Source: Reticulitermes speratus (taxonomy: Eukaryota > Arthropoda > Insecta > Blattodea > Rhinotermitidae). Taken from it: a stretch of DNA of 64,000 nucleotides. The stretch covers positions 14,550,733 to 14,614,732 of the forward strand of contig JAJKFL010000039.1 of assembly GCA_021186555.1 (NCBI GenBank), read 5' to 3'. A program made the translations under genes and the position numbers. Under the pieces are notes generated by a model. That model did not search any database and had not been told where the DNA came from. It worked only from the letters and a program-made list of their open reading frames with translations. Position 1 is the first letter of the stretch. Every line of letters begins with the position of its first letter. Below are positions 11,012-23,967 of this stretch, one piece after another.

Positions 11012-11561
11012 GTCACTTAAATTCGTTGACAGTCAGTCTGTCTCTCTGCTGCATACTTATTTACTTACTGAACAAATACATATAAAATGAAAGCCGCGCC
11101 AAATACGAGTAAAAACGCCTGTTATATGTGACGTCGGATAAGGAAACAAAGAGAAAGCGAAACCACCCAGCATGCCTGTCCGTTCTTTCCAATATGTTAG
11201 TCTGTGCCGGGGAGCATGTTAAATACCGCCGTTTCATTTGTAATGAGCTCCATTTAATTCCAGAGGCCGGATGGCCTTTTTGCTGCATTGACTGACGTGT
11301 GTATGGTTTATGCCATTCCGGTCTGACAGTGGGACATAAATGTCCGTATCAATCAGTGTGAGAATGTCTCAATCTTACAGCATACCTCTCCCTCCGTCTG
11401 GAGTAGTTTTTCTACTGGCTACTGGGATCATGACTTACATACCAACTAATCAGCAACAGTAAAGCAAGTCTGAATGAAAGATATTTTCGCAAATCAGATC
11501 TAATCTCGAAGTACTATGGAACGAAAGCAGGAATACTACAGCTCATTCCGAACAGCGATTA
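11012..11561. other. unassigned spacer
   Basis: No feature found. Confidence 0.35.
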
Positions 11562-11818
11562 AGCTACGGGCAGGGCAATCGAGAAATCACGGTTCGATTC
11601 CCGACACACGCAAAGATATTTTTCTCTTCTCCAACGCGTCCAGACCGGTTATTGGGCCCACCCAGCCTCCCATTCAGTGGAGCTCTGTCCCAGGGGGTAA
11701 GTCAGTCGGAACGTGAAGCTGATCACTGACCTCCACCTAGAGGTTAAGAATGAGTGCCGCTATACCTCACCGTCCCCAACTGCCTTTGTGGCGTGCACAA
11801 GCAACACTCTACCTTTGC
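11562..11818 (+). mobile_element. SINE family B, partial head
   Basis: A perfect box B (ggttcgattcc) at 11591-11601 is followed by the body blocks 'cgtccagaccggttattggg' and 'gttaagaatgagtgccgc' and the ctacctttgcc tail. Box A is not recognisable. Confidence 0.8.
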
Positions 11819-12214
11819 CACAAATCGTGTGGATAAAGTGCTGAAACCAAGAGATTACGATGCGCTTGCCATGTAGCTCCCGTGAGAGCTGATAAAATTG
11901 CTTCTTGCATGTACATTCGCCTCAGACCACTCTACCAAGATCGTTTCATCTGCGTCTTCATATGGTTACCTTTATCCATAAGGTTTCTCAAACATACATA
12001 CCTATGCAATTTTTGCTTCTCCTATTCATTGTTTTCCAGAGCAGCTCAGTATGTGAATTAATTATACTGATATTATTTGGCCAATACCCACGACTGAGTC
12101 ACGTTTAATGAAGTTCGTTTCCTCAAAATCGGTGTCCTTTAAGCCTATGTAAATGCCATTATTTTCTAACAAACTGGGACTTCCTTGAATAGGCCTAAGG
12201 TTTAATTCTTAATC

Positions 12215-12425
12215 TGGTTAAGACGTTCACTTCTGTAGAATCCCACGGTCCAACACCGCGTTCACATGAGTATGCAACTGTCCCACTCGAAGCCAGTTTC
12301 ATCCAATCCATATCGTGTCCTACTTCCCAAACTTGCAGACCCACACCTGGGTCCCCTAAGTGATACCTTCCTTTGAGGCTTACCAACAGAAATCTGTAGG
12401 CACATTTCAAGGCTGCGTTATGGAG
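12215..12425 (-). mobile_element. LINE ORF2 C-terminal fragment with internal deletion
   Basis: One open minus-strand frame reads CAYRFLLVSLKGRYHLGDPG, then EVGHDMDWMKLASS. The first part is the AYR-LVGKPEGKR-LGRPR block and the second the EVG-DDRDWM-LAQD block. The [11 protein letters not shown] segment between them is deleted. Confidence 0.65.
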
Positions 12426-13424
12426 AAAACTGCGCTATAAAAATGTTAATAATTTGTAGGTTTAACCCAATACTGTTCGAGCGATTAACACAATGACGGG
12501 GAATGCACCATTCATGAAATAAACACGAACAGCTAATACAGTTTTGATTGGGAAATATGAAATGATAAGCTGACGCCTGGAGCCACAGACAGTAGGTAAT
12601 ATTATGGTCTAACAGATTCTCGAGGAACAGGACATGAATGTGTGGACTGGACGGAACTGGCTATGAAAGACTCTGCACAATAGCGTTAGTTTTATCTGCA
12701 CCTAAAACTAACACGTATTTTCCTTGAGATTCTGCAACCACAATTACGTATGCATTTCTTGTTTCCTCAATTCTCGCTCGACGTACACTATCTAAATCTC
12801 CATTGTATTTAAACACTCTATTAATACCAGGTGAACAATATAAAAAACGAAGTTTATCTTTCAGTCATTAACGTGGTTGCTGGGCGATAAAAACCATCCA
12901 CATGCTTAATACAGAACAAAAGCACAATCAAGGCATTTCTTTGGAACAAAAACTAATCACTGTCATCTATATTCACGGACACAAATCAAGAACTTTCCTT
13001 ATAGGCCTAACTCAGGAGCTTCTATTTAAAATTCCAAAGGATTGTCACGTTCCTCGGAGTCATTGTTACTTAGTACCGACTCGTTTCAAAGGAGAAGAAC
13101 AAAAAACGGCGAGCAGGAGCTTTGTGGAATGGCGGGGCACAAACCGTGCACATATTTGTATTTAAAATAAATATAATAAGAAACGTTAATTGAGACATTA
13201 AGACAAAAATTAAAACCGAATTTCATTGGCGAAGTTTGTAGCAAAAATTTGCTTCACTTTTTCGTTACAGAGTTAGACAAACACACATACATGGTGGGGA
13301 GGAGGTAAGTTTTCCATCCTGTCTTCTTTTGTTGAGCAGAAATTCCAAACTCATGGTTCACAGCTGAAGAATAACAATGATTCCCGTTACTTAACAACCC
13401 TAAATTCTAACAATCATATGAGTC
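12426..13424. other. unassigned spacer
   Basis: No feature found. Confidence 0.35.
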
Positions 13425-13500
13425 GCGAGATTTGAGGTTCTTATAACGGTGTTGAAGACGATTCCAATCTTCTTGGGCGACTCCGTGTGGACTGGTACAC
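13425..13500 (-). repeat. foldback family G, single arm
   Basis: 'gcgagatttgaggttcttat', then 'cggtgttgaaga', 'tcttcttggg' and 'ccgtgtggactggta' is the left arm of the palindrome seen complete at 41198-41446. Confidence 0.65.
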
Positions 13501-16500
13501 ACACGACAATCTACTGCCCTTTACTCAAGACAATGCAGTTACAGATATATTCAGATGACTTGATACCTGATTCCCCTAACACTGCGCACAGCTGTAGTCG
13601 GCATGATCCGGCCGCTGCTTGGCTCACGTCGGCATGGCCAGGCAACGTTATACCTGTTCCAAAATCATCTACTCTGTTGGGAGTACGAGTACATTGTCTG
13701 TCGCAATGAAATAGCTTTTAAGGTTAAATTTTGTGTGTTCTATTAGAAGGGCCCCTAAGTTGTTGACACTGCACTTCGCTTCATTGCTTAAACGAAACTT
13801 CAGAGTCGTGCTAGTTATCAGACAATGTTTTTGAAACAGACAGAATAAAGTTGGAGCTGTGCTTCCCCCCCTGACCAGTTTGCCTCTTCACCCCCGCGCT
13901 AACAGAGATCAAGTTATCTGACGAGGACAGTACCTGCACAGTGTGGGTAGAGTCCCTTAACACCCGCGACGACGGTCGGGTGAAAACACATAGATCCTGT
14001 CAAAATCATGAGTCTCTGTCACTGTGGAATACATGATGGTAGGTATAAAAGATTTCGTCAAAATAATATGCTTTTGTTGAGTGAAGGTATGTTATCAATT
14101 AAACGACAGAGGTTTAAGAAAATATTATTTTCCACCCACGTTCCTTGACTGAGAACCCTCGCTACAGGCCCACAGATATAGACCCTTCTTACTACGTAAC
14201 AGGCTTCACGAAAGCCCGAAATTGAGGTACGGGTCGCGCGAATGTCAATGCGGTTTTGTTGAATCACTGAAATCGAGCCGTCTGCCTCAGACGGCAAAAG
14301 GTCTTCAACACTGATGACACTTAAACAGGAGCTTAGTACCAACTTTCCAAGAACGTCAACACTGTAAAATTTGAAAGCGTGGAAAGAGGACAATTTTTCC
14401 GCTGTTTTATGGCTCAGTTTCTTGGAAAATAAATCAGTCGCTTAAAGCGTTAACTTGGCTGAGTTCTCATCACTAAACAGCAAAAGCGACATAACATGCA
14501 CGCATAAAATAAGGTAAACAAACGCTAGCTACTCCAGTGTCTAAGTACCACATTATAAAGTGGCAATTCATATGAACATCAACTGTTTAGTGGAATTCAT
14601 CCCGTTGTGCTGTGACATGTTAATATTAGTGTATTAGACAACATATATTATTAAAAGTTTGTTGTGATTAAAGGTAATCTATACACCAATATTAACATGA
14701 GCCTCAACTAATTAACCACGACATAACACGAAGGTGACTTAAATGGTCAGCTTCATGCCCTGGCCGCTTCATCTCTGAGCCAGAACACAGTAGTAGCGAC
14801 GAAAAGAGCCATGCACCTGACCATATTATCTAGACAGTAATAATTTTGAAACTTCGTGTCTTTATGAACCTTCGAAACATGGGGAACTACGTACCCAACG
14901 ACACAGCGAGGCATCCCGGAACACTTGGATTTAGCAGTAATCATTTTAGCAACTGAGCGATACCAATTTGTACTAGGGGCAAATTGACATTATTGTGTAT
15001 AGCAGATTATTTCACAACACTGTATCAACTCCTTACGCTGTATTAATAACTGGGAGTGCTGCGCGTAGTAGTGATGCCTGGGCCTACTCTTGCCTACCAG
15101 AAAATCGAGTAGGGCCCTGTAAGTTACAGCTACGTTTAACCATGAGAACACAATATAATAATTATTAGTTACGGACAGTCACGTTCTAGAATATAATACT
15201 TTTATAACTCAGAGATAAAATCACAAAAAATGAAAAAAAAAACAAAAAAAAACACTGTACTCCGATTATACAATTAGGTGTTTCTCAAAATGGCGTTCGT
15301 TGGTTTCGATTTTTATGATAGACTAAAGAAATACCCCGCAATATGCAACGCTACGATAACTTACGACATTCAACCAGAGAAAATAATCCACGTCTAAGAC
15401 CTTTAATGAAGGTTCAGCTAAGACACACTTTCTTGTGAGTCTGTCCGTCCGGAGATGTATAAATAGTCCCATCCAGGCCATCCGTTGCGAAGATGTGGAA
15501 ACGAACCGTTTGCGAAGTAGTTGCGAGGGTGTCATAAAGTATACCGAATGCGGGCGTTACTCCCCTTTTCCTCTCTGTGCTGCATGTGTGCGGCTGTGTT
15601 TTACCGATTGGTTCTTCTAAAAGTTCAATAACAAAAACACACACTGTAAGTGAAGGATGGATCCCGGCTCCGACATCCTTAAATAGAGCCGTAAATTTGG
15701 CAAATGTACACTGGTGCGGTAAATGTACTGTTGGAGATTCAATCTGTTGGCTGAAGAACGATCATTTATCAACATCAGATGGAAGGAGGGTATCAGGTGG
15801 GCCTATTTATCTGTGTCGTCACTTAGCGACGTGGCTTTACTAACGCTTTTGCTGTTACGCCTCTAAAGCTGAAAAGAAACTAGAAGACTTTAATGGTTTG
15901 AGGACTAGACAGACGGAGGGGGAGGGGGGGGGGTTAGAAATTGTAGAAGAAAAATAAAGTCATGGGAGGCGTATGAGACAGAGCATCACTTTGCTGGAAG
16001 GTTCTCAAGCTTTGCCCGCTCGTCCTTCTGAAAGCAGTCGACAGGCGAAGCCTGGGAACTTGCTGCTTACTGTAAGAATCATGCGAAACACAGATACACT
16101 GCGTGGGCAACGGGCAGTCTTCTTAGTGCTAAATTTGGTGGTACATACAGTAACCATTAGACTTAAGAGGTTGATTAACAATACATATTTCTATTAACAC
16201 AACCATATTATATACAGTTGCACAGCACAGTGTATTTTACACATAATCTTCGTAATTAAAACGAACAAATACACTTTATTTAGGCAGCAACCCTTAACTG
16301 TCTACAATTTACCCCCCACATGTTACGGCCCGTCCTGGACTAATTATCAAGGAGTATCAATTAATTACAAGGAGAAGTTATGAAGATACAATATTGCGTC
16401 AACTTCTTATTTGAGTGTCTTAAGTGCAACATCGCGCACGCCGCAGCAGTCCGACTTGGCAGCCAGGAACATCCGCGAGAGGAAGCTGCCCTTATACGTC

Positions 16501-16687
16501 TTAATTCGCACAATCGTGACGTTAATACAGAGGCCTTGTGAAGTGTGCTGGGAGAGACAATAGTGCCACATATAGAACGCCTTTGAACTGTTGAGCGTTT
16601 ATCTCTGACAAACTCTTGCTGAGATCAAAATTTTGTATGCTGCGTAAACGTACAGGTAAAGAGACAGACGTTTAGCTGTTAGAAATA
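13501..16687. other. long unassigned spacer
   Basis: About 3.2 kb without a recognised gene or full repeat. It includes A-rich runs near 15225-15252, a G-run at 15917-15936 and a short repeat at 15982-16040 shared with 475-530. A 111-codon minus-strand frame at 14058-14393 has no recognisable domain. Confidence 0.35.
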
Positions 16688-16885
16688 GGGTAAGGTAAGA
16701 AAGTAAAGTTCTCCGTATAACAGGCCATCAATGTATAACTCTCCTGTTTCTTTAACCTCGGCGCTAGATGGGGGTTGGTGGTTAACGCCACGCCCCGGAC
16801 GCTTTACACCTGGGATAGAGACCCGGTAGCCATTATACAAGAGACTGGGTGAGCCCCAGGGCCGGTGTGGACGGGTGCGGAAAAT
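16688..16885 (-). mobile_element. SINE family B, head-truncated
   Basis: The body ('gccccagggccggtgtggac' on the plus strand) and tail are present. It stops before the tRNA-like head, at 'atctcatatata'. Confidence 0.8.
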
Positions 16886-17540
16886 CTCATATATAGGGGA
16901 CACAGACAATTTCTTGGAAGAAATTACCATGCCCATATTGTTCCAAATAAGGAGACTGCAGTACATGTAGAATTAGGCATAAAAAAATAGAGAAAATTAG
17001 ACTAGAAAATGACGAAAATAATTTGAACTACGTACCTGGGCGACTGTACAAATGACGATTAAACGGAAGGACGTTGTATCACACAAGGAGAAAACAATAA
17101 CTGCACACAAAATTCTGGTCGGAAAAATGAAAGTGAAGAGGCAACGTGTGAGACCAATGAATAGACAGGGGAACAGTATTATACTGATTTTAAAGGAAGA
17201 AGACACGAAGTTTGAAATTGTTTTAGCTATGATATAGGTTACGAATTAAGACAGCAAGACCCTGCACCAAGGAATTAGGAAGATCAAAGGAAACTAAGTC
17301 CGAATTATACAAGCTAGTCACAGGGCCTATATTTTATACACATTTTCTTGGGCACAGATTTCGCACTGACAGATGCTAATGCCTGATATAGTCCAAAAAA
17401 TTCGAACTGTGCTAAGTTCTTGAAGAGTTATATACCGACATATTCCTTGAGTGTCAAATCAAATTCCTGTGGGGCAGAAGAAGAGTGTGTAAAGTAAGAC
17501 AAAGTAGGAAGATGGGAAGTATATAAAAACAATAAATAAA
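16886..17540. other. unassigned spacer
   Basis: No feature found. Confidence 0.35.
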
Positions 17541-17775
17541 ATGATAAGAACGGCAAGTACAGGAGGGACAGAGAAAGAGGGAAAAAACAGGACAACAACG
17601 CTGGAGCAGAAGAAAATAAGGGGTACATTAAGGCAAAACAGTGAGCGAAAGAAGAAGGGCAAAAGGAAGATAGGGATGGGGAGGAAGAAGAAGGCAGGAA
17701 AAGGGCGAAAAGAACGAGATAAAGGCGGAAGAAAAGGACGGAAGGATGTAGATGAGAAGAAAGAAGAACAAGTGG
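17541..17775 (+). repeat. purine-rich low-complexity tract
   Basis: The plus strand is dominated by A and G for about 235 bp. The 87-codon frame it contains (17541-17804) is almost all Lys, Arg, Glu and Gly because of base composition. I do not regard it as a gene. Confidence 0.8.
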
Positions 17776-17821
17776 AGATATTTTACGTAATCACAGACTG
17801 GTGAAGTAAATTTGTTGTTTT

Positions 17822-17828
17822 GCGACTG

Positions 17829-17859
<31 letters not shown>

Positions 17860-17935
17860 TGTTAAGTAACTCCACACAGCAGAGTCCTTGAGACGCTGAG
17901 AGTCACTCAGCTAGTCAGTCTCATTTTACGACTCT
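17822..17935 (-). mobile_element. LINE 3' UTR fragment with (TTAG)n tail
   Basis: The plus strand shows (TAAC)n, then 'tccacacagcagagtccttg' and 'tcagctagtcag', matching the 3' UTR of the LINE tails at 35.4 and 57.8 kb. Confidence 0.7.
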
Positions 17936-18282
17936 CAAACATTCAATGAACTGACACGTCTAACAATGACGGGCAAGCAGGAACGTACACCACCTCACAG
18001 TGGTGTACAAAAGTTGATAACGCGGGTCACTAAATGTCATCAGAAGACAAAAAGCATCCACTGTGCGTGTCTGCAGTCTCAGGGGTGTGTCCGGAGACGA
18101 CAGCACTACGATTTACGGCGGTCTGATGAGGGAACTGCACATTATAGAATGACAGACGGCACAGCTGCGCGGGTGAGGAACCGGGCGTCGGACTGGTAAC
18201 AGAATGAACAGAGTGCTGAGAAATCAGAATGGAGAAAATGACAGAACGATCTCACACAAATATTAGGGCGAACCAATCAATA

Positions 18283-18759
18283 CAGGCGCGCACCCAGAAT
18301 TTTTCATTTGGGAGGGCTGACCTTTAGGCTAGCCAATACATAATTTACGTTTGATTTAAAAAAACTATGTTATAAAAATCATGCCATACATACAACTGTA
18401 ATATGCAGTTAGAGACATATAACTACACGTTCTATGACTCATTTGGTTTAAATCACAAGTTCTAATGTTGTTTTCTAACTTCGTCTAAGACTTCCTAAGT
18501 TTATTTTATTTCTCAAAATTCCAATGTACTCGTCATCAGCCGATGCCAGTGGGTGATTTCGCGTAAAACGTTTTATATCATTGTGTCTACAAAAATCTGT
18601 TTGTTTTTTGAATTTCGATTTGGAGGGGGGTTGCAGCCCGGCAGTCCCCCCCCCCCCCCCCCCCCCCGTTGGTTGCTAGCCTGATGTACGAATTCGTATG
18701 ATTCTCACAAAACAGCCATCGTTCTCCCTAAAGCACTAATTTCTAGGCCTTTATGATGG
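18283..18759 (+). mobile_element. hAT-type non-autonomous element, truncated copy
   Basis: It starts with terminus caggcgcgcacccagaattt and is collinear with the full element at 23968-24541, which lies in the opposite orientation. Homology stops at 'ttatgatgg', so the far end is missing. It contains a long C-run (18646-18667) where the partner has mixed C/G sequence. Confidence 0.8.
18646..18667. repeat. poly(C) run
   Basis: 22 consecutive C within the hAT element. Confidence 0.95.
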
Positions 18760-20244
18760 AGAAGTATTGTTCTCAGAGGTACGAACTGAATTTTTATATA
18801 TTGTATGCTACAATTTAAATGCATGTCAATGTTTAAAACAGTTAAAAACAAGAATTTATCAGAGGATGGCTATTAACTGCGTGGTAAACCTTACGAGGAG
18901 TGATGTTCATACACATTGTGCAGATCTATGCAGAATTTACGTCCCTACATCACAGCCCATCTAAATAAGAAATCTCAGTTGTTTAATACTGTACAGGAAA
19001 ATAATCGCTGCTTATAGCAAGACTTATACGAAACACATAAACACAATGCGTGACAAATTTCAGAGCTTCTTATGGTTACAGCAAGTGGTACATAGAGTAA
19101 CCGCTGACCTTTGAAATGTTAGGCACTCATGCGAGTTCGCCACTGATGAAGATGCCAACGACGACGCAGAGTAAAACATGGCGGAACGGATCGCGTCACC
19201 TCTTCAGCAGAAAAACTGCGTGAGAGGTGATTAGCAGCGACAGCCCGAATTTTTTGAAGACAGCAGCAAAGAACCCACAGCATTCCTAACGAGGCAGTTT
19301 CAAAAATCAATTATTCAAAACGAACACAGGAAAAAAGTCTTTGCCATCTTTCCTCAATTCCACGCTGCCCTGTGTAATTAAGATGGACAACCAGCGACTC
19401 TTCTTTCTATACGTTGCTATTACCCACATGATTTATTAATAACTTGCCTACTTTACCTCTGAAGTTTGGCAAAATGTAAACTTAAAAAAAAAAAATAACG
19501 CAACTAAGGAATAACAAGCACTGTGGGATCACATTTTGATAACCGAACGTTGCCGTGGGGTCCTGCCTCGAGTTGGAATCTCCGTCCACAGACTGACTAA
19601 CCTGCCTTAGGATCTACTTTATTTTACTCAGGCCCACCGTGTCAAATTGCAGACTCGTATCTTAAAAGCAGGCCACGAGTGCATACTTCCTTATAGACCT
19701 ACTGCAATTGACATTCAGAGATCATTCCAGTATATGACGTTGCATAACACAAACAGTTGAAAAAACGGCGTAAAATAAACCAAGAACTAATGAAGTTAAC
19801 ATTTTTATGGGCCCTTAACAGGAAATCCACAAAATTAAACTATTATAGAAAGCGATGTCTGTCTACCTTATACCTTATCTCCCAAGATACTTACAAAATG
19901 TAAATGAAATTGACTAAGATACTGCCTCCACCAGAAGCCACAAGGCAAACACTGTACTGGCCTGCTATCGGTGTACTGTAACCATAATTCTACAGGAAGC
20001 TTAAATGCACCTTTGTAAGAGATCTTAAGAAACGGTTTGTCACACAAAAATAATTTATGGTACATAAACTATAGGCCAGATGCCATCAGAAACTGCAAGT
20101 TTTATCTCATACACTTCTTGACCCACCCGTCTAGCAAAATGTTGCGTGGGGACTATTCTCCGGAAGTAAAGAGGCCGGATCTTAAAGCTAAGCATTCACT
20201 ACAATTCAAGATCGAAATGTAGAGCACACGATGTTCCGTCACGA
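18760..20244. other. unassigned spacer
   Basis: No feature found. Confidence 0.35.
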
Positions 20245-20260
20245 CCACACTTATGGTCTT

Positions 20261-20540
20261 TTTTTTTGTGGTGAAGGGCCCCGCAGCAGACGCTACGGAC
20301 GCACCACAGCCTTGAGGCTTATTGTAAAACCCTGTGACGAAGATGATATTTTTTTTCGTTTTTTTGGTGTAATGGAGCACCGGTGGAATGAAACTGACAG
20401 GGGAAAACCGAAGTACTCGGGGAAAAACCTGCCCCAGTACCACTTTGTCCACCACAAATCCCACATGGACTGGCCCGGGATCGAACCAGGGACTCCGCGG
20501 TGGGAGACCAGCGACTAACCGCCTGAGCCATGGCACGGCC
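20261..20540 (-). mobile_element. full-length SINE family C with 16-bp target duplication
   Basis: The minus-strand head carries box A tggctcaggcggt and a perfect box B, ggttcgatccc. The body and 3' module end in poly(A), seen as a T-run from 20259. A perfect 16-bp duplication, ccacacttatggtctt, lies at 20245-20260 and 20541-20556. It is the cleanest SINE in the window and probably the most recent. Confidence 0.95.
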
Positions 20541-20556
20541 CCACACTTATGGTCTT

Positions 20557-21758
20557 ACACATTTAAGTCGTGGTACTTGGCACAAGCACAACTTTACCGC
20601 TGCAGTACAACTTGCAATTTTGTTTTCACAGCACCGTACTTGCAGCAATTTTGACTGAAGTTCCCTCTAACGAGATGTCGGGGAGCTTCCACTCTGCAGC
20701 AGGACTCTGAGCACAAAGTATAAACAGCATAAAGAGTGGCTGACGGTTAGTGATTCACACGTACCAGCAGAGAGACGGACGAGGCTTGAAACTTGTCGTT
20801 TGAGACAAATCCTAACTCTTCCAAATCCTCTTCACCTGTCCCAATTCATCACAAGTACATTCCACATAAAAACGAAATGGAGACCAAACTTCTCTTCAAC
20901 ACAAAGTCCCAAGGAAAACGTGCCACAAACCAGCACCCTACATCAGTAGTTCTCAAACTGTGCATCGAAAGGCTCTAAACAGACAAAGAGTAATTAAACA
21001 CACTACATTTTACAAATTATAAACTGATAAAGATGTTCTTTATAAACACGCACGCAAGGACGAACGAACACACACAGAGTTAAGAAAGAAAGTGAAAGTT
21101 CGATGAAGTCTTCGTTAAGCTAAGGGCACCATTACACACGGACATTAGTTTATCTGACAAACGTCGCTAGTCACTTCCCGTCGGCTCGCTTAACTCACAA
21201 AACTTCGACGTGCAATGAACAATGTGTTCTTCAGACGTGACGCATGCGTGACAGCCGAAGGAAAATCGTTTCCGGGCTTCTTTAAATACGATGAATCAAC
21301 ACCTACTGTTACCCCTATACATTAAACTAAAGCGCGTGAACCCCGATTCGTAGCAAACTGAAATACGGGCGAACGGTGCGTTGTCTACCGTCGTGCGAAA
21401 ATGCCCGAGTGATGTGGGATGTGAGTTGTCTGATAAAACAATGTCTCTGTATAGTCTAGAAACCACTACAGTTACTTAAGGTATTTAAACTGACACTCGT
21501 ATCAAAATTGTCATCTTTCCACTTAAGGATAATTTTGTGTTTTACGCAATAAGTCACATTATTTAAAAACAGGTGTTCTAGTATTTTAAATTTTATGTAT
21601 GTAATTCTAGCGTGCCGCGAAAGAAACAAATGCCCCACGTGTGCCGCTATACTGTCTGACGTACTAACGACATCCTTAAATAAAGAACACACAAATAAAC
21701 AGTTGTTCTGCTAGAAACTATCAGAGCATTTTTATAATGTTTATCAATACCAGCTTAT
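20557..21758. other. unassigned spacer
   Basis: No feature found. Confidence 0.35.
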
Positions 21759-21771
21759 CGTAAACGAGTAA

Positions 21772-22082
21772 ATATAAATGTAAAGCAACCCCATTACAGG
21801 CCTAGACAGGCCCTGAGGGCTCCAGGAGGTTGAGGCTCCCAGATTTGTAGACAATCGGCATATGAAGGTGGTAAGGTTGTCAGCCTTACGCACCGGCCGC
21901 ATTTACCCCCCAGGAAATATTCCTGGTACTCATTTCTGTTAGAGGCTGAGTCGACCCCAGGGCCATAGTGCGACCGAAACGATTATGTCAAGGAATTAAT
22001 TCCAATGACACCATCGAAATCGAACCCGCGACGTTCCGGTTTGTAGCGTAGTGCCTCAACCAACTACGCCACCGCGCGCCCC
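21772..22082 (-). mobile_element. SINE family A, full length
   Basis: The minus-strand head has box A gtggcgtagttggtt and B-box-like gggttcgatttc. The body matches 5592-5914 and 59526-59837. Flanks cgtaaacgagta (21759-21770) and cgtagacgaata (22083-22094) match at 10 of 12, consistent with an old target duplication. Confidence 0.85.
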
Positions 22083-22339
22083 CGTAGACGAATACAGTAT
22101 CAATAAATAACATAAAATATACATAGCTTTCATTTGAAACATTTCTCAATGCAACACAGCCAATAACGAAGATAAAAATCATTTGTGGCAATAAACTCAT
22201 GGCATCTGCGGTAAGATTAGCTTTGCAACATTTGTAAACGACAACTGTTACCCCAATAACAAAGCAGGCTGTGCAGGCGTATAGGAGACGTGGTGGTAAA
22301 TTCCTATACATCCTAGACTTCGAGACTGCAGGAGATGCC

Positions 22340-22495
22340 TGGCGTCAAGCTTCGACCACTTTACTCTATGGCATCTATTGGGAAAAGGCTGTGTGGATCC
22401 TTAAGCCGATACATGTGAAATAACGAACAGAAGAATACCTCCTCCTGACGGGAACTGAAGACTCCTTAGACACTACACACTGAGCTACCGTCAAG
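22340..22495 (-). mobile_element. possible SINE family I relic
   Basis: 'gtcaagcttcgaccacttta' and a minus-strand box A-like ggtagctcagtgtg (plus strand about 22481-22494) are in the order seen at 25850-26030. Much of the body is diverged. Confidence 0.4.
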
Positions 22496-22880
22496 GCAGT
22501 GTGGAATGCAATGTCAAAGAATGCTTTCTACTCAGTGAAGCGGCCTATACATCTCAACTCGTGTTCGCACACAGCTTACAGCTTAGAGCAGGAATGACAA
22601 CTCATCGCACAATGTCAGCCCAGCAGCCTAAGAAACACTTGCACGTGTAAACACCGATTTTACAGCTCAAGATGCTCGTCTTATATTAAAATTCTTAATT
22701 TGCCTACAACAGAAATGTATGTTTTTCTGCCGGTCATATGGTGCCAGACACACTATTCAGCCTTACTGATGGCAGATATAGATGAGATAAGCTTTTTTAA
22801 AAGGAAACGAAACACAGCGGCAGTACCACATCAAGCCAGAAGAATGCTGCATGTGTCCAAAAAAAAGTGTCCTAATTTTG

Positions 22881-23378
22881 AAATAAGTGACCTGTATGCT
22901 AACAAGTTAGTGCGCGCCAGACAAATAAGTGACATGTATTGCTAACAAGTTAGTGCGTGCCAGACAAATAAGTGACCTGTATCGCTAACAAGTTAGTGCG
23001 AGCGCCAGACAAATAAGTGACCTGCTAACGCTACACCAAGTTACGTGCGTCGCGCCAGACAAATAAGTGACCTGTATCGCTAACAAGTTAGTGGCGGCCC
23101 AGACAAATAAGTGACCTGTATCGCTAACAATTAGTGCCCGCACCAGACAAATAAGTGACCTGTATCGCTAACAAGTTAGTGCGAGCGCCAGACAAATAAG
23201 TGACCTGTATCACTAACAAATAGTGCGCGCCAGACAAATAAGTGACCTGTATCGCTAACAAGTTAGTGGCGCCAGACAAATAAGTGACTGTATCGCTAAC
23301 AAGTTAGTGGGCGCCAGACAAATAAGTGGGCTTGTATCGCTAACACATTAGTGCCCGCGCCAGACAAATAAGTGGACT
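22881..23378. repeat. irregular tandem array, about 11 units of ~42 bp
   Basis: Units read roughly 'gacaaataagtgacctgtat', 'cgctaacaagttagtg', then a variable GC-rich spacer of 4-10 bp (gcgcgcca, gcgagcgcca, ggcggccca, gcccgcacca). Each unit holds the palindrome ctaacaagttag. Indels cluster in the GC spacer. There is no conserved-repeat/unique-spacer structure, so it is a minisatellite and not a CRISPR array. Confidence 0.95.
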
Positions 23379-23706
23379 AATATATCTAATCACAACTATC
23401 ATTGCCGTATTTTTTTATCTTTTAAATCTTTTAGGTAAGTTTAAACATTTAAAATAGGCCTGACTCCGTGCACTTGGCCTTGGCTGTGTTTCTAATGAGC
23501 TTCACTGTTCCAGCAATAGTAGGAGTCTGTGACACGGGTGTGGCGCATTCTCACTAGCTTTAATTGTGGCATTCTAAACAAGTTTATTCGATCGGCCTTT
23601 CTCGGGCTTATATCGCGTTCCGATTCAGTGCTTATCCTGACGTTATTAATTTTTTGGACCAAAAGTCTCCTACCATTAGACATCCACTTACCTACTCTGA
23701 ACACAC

Positions 23707-23845
23707 CGAGTCAACTGGTAAGTAGTTACTGACACTGCGAAGGAACGTGGAGCTTTCAGTCTAGACGACACGGCGTATCAACCCACAAGACTTGACTCTT
23801 CAGCTACACCGCTGTCAGAACGTCAGACCTCTCAACCTGCCAATT
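23707..23845 (+). repeat. foldback family G, collapsed copy
   Basis: 'tcaactggtaagtagttact', then 'gacacggcgtatcaaccc', 'caccgctgtcagaa' and 'cctctcaa' follow the family G order with a shortened centre. Confidence 0.5.
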
Positions 23846-23967
23846 CTTGTATAAGCGGCAGTACCAGACGTAGGATTAAGCGTTTAACTTTTATTATGAA
23901 ATATAGAGAATTTCGTTTCTTTGTTTCTTTTAGAAACAAGACTAAAATCTGTAACATTTTCATCAAG

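Noticed and set aside
17541..17804. Lys/Arg-rich basic protein
   Set aside because: The residue bias follows from the purine-only base composition; no domain or start context supports it.
20153..20536. 127-codon minus-strand frame as a gene
   Set aside because: It lies mostly in a SINE family C copy and runs into unrelated flank. The same reading (CGICGGQSG, GFVVDKVALGQ) appears in every copy, so it is a repeat shadow.
22881..23378. CRISPR array
   Set aside because: Units have no unique spacers of constant length; the variable part is a short GC junction of 4-10 bp. The surroundings are eukaryotic with no cas-like genes.
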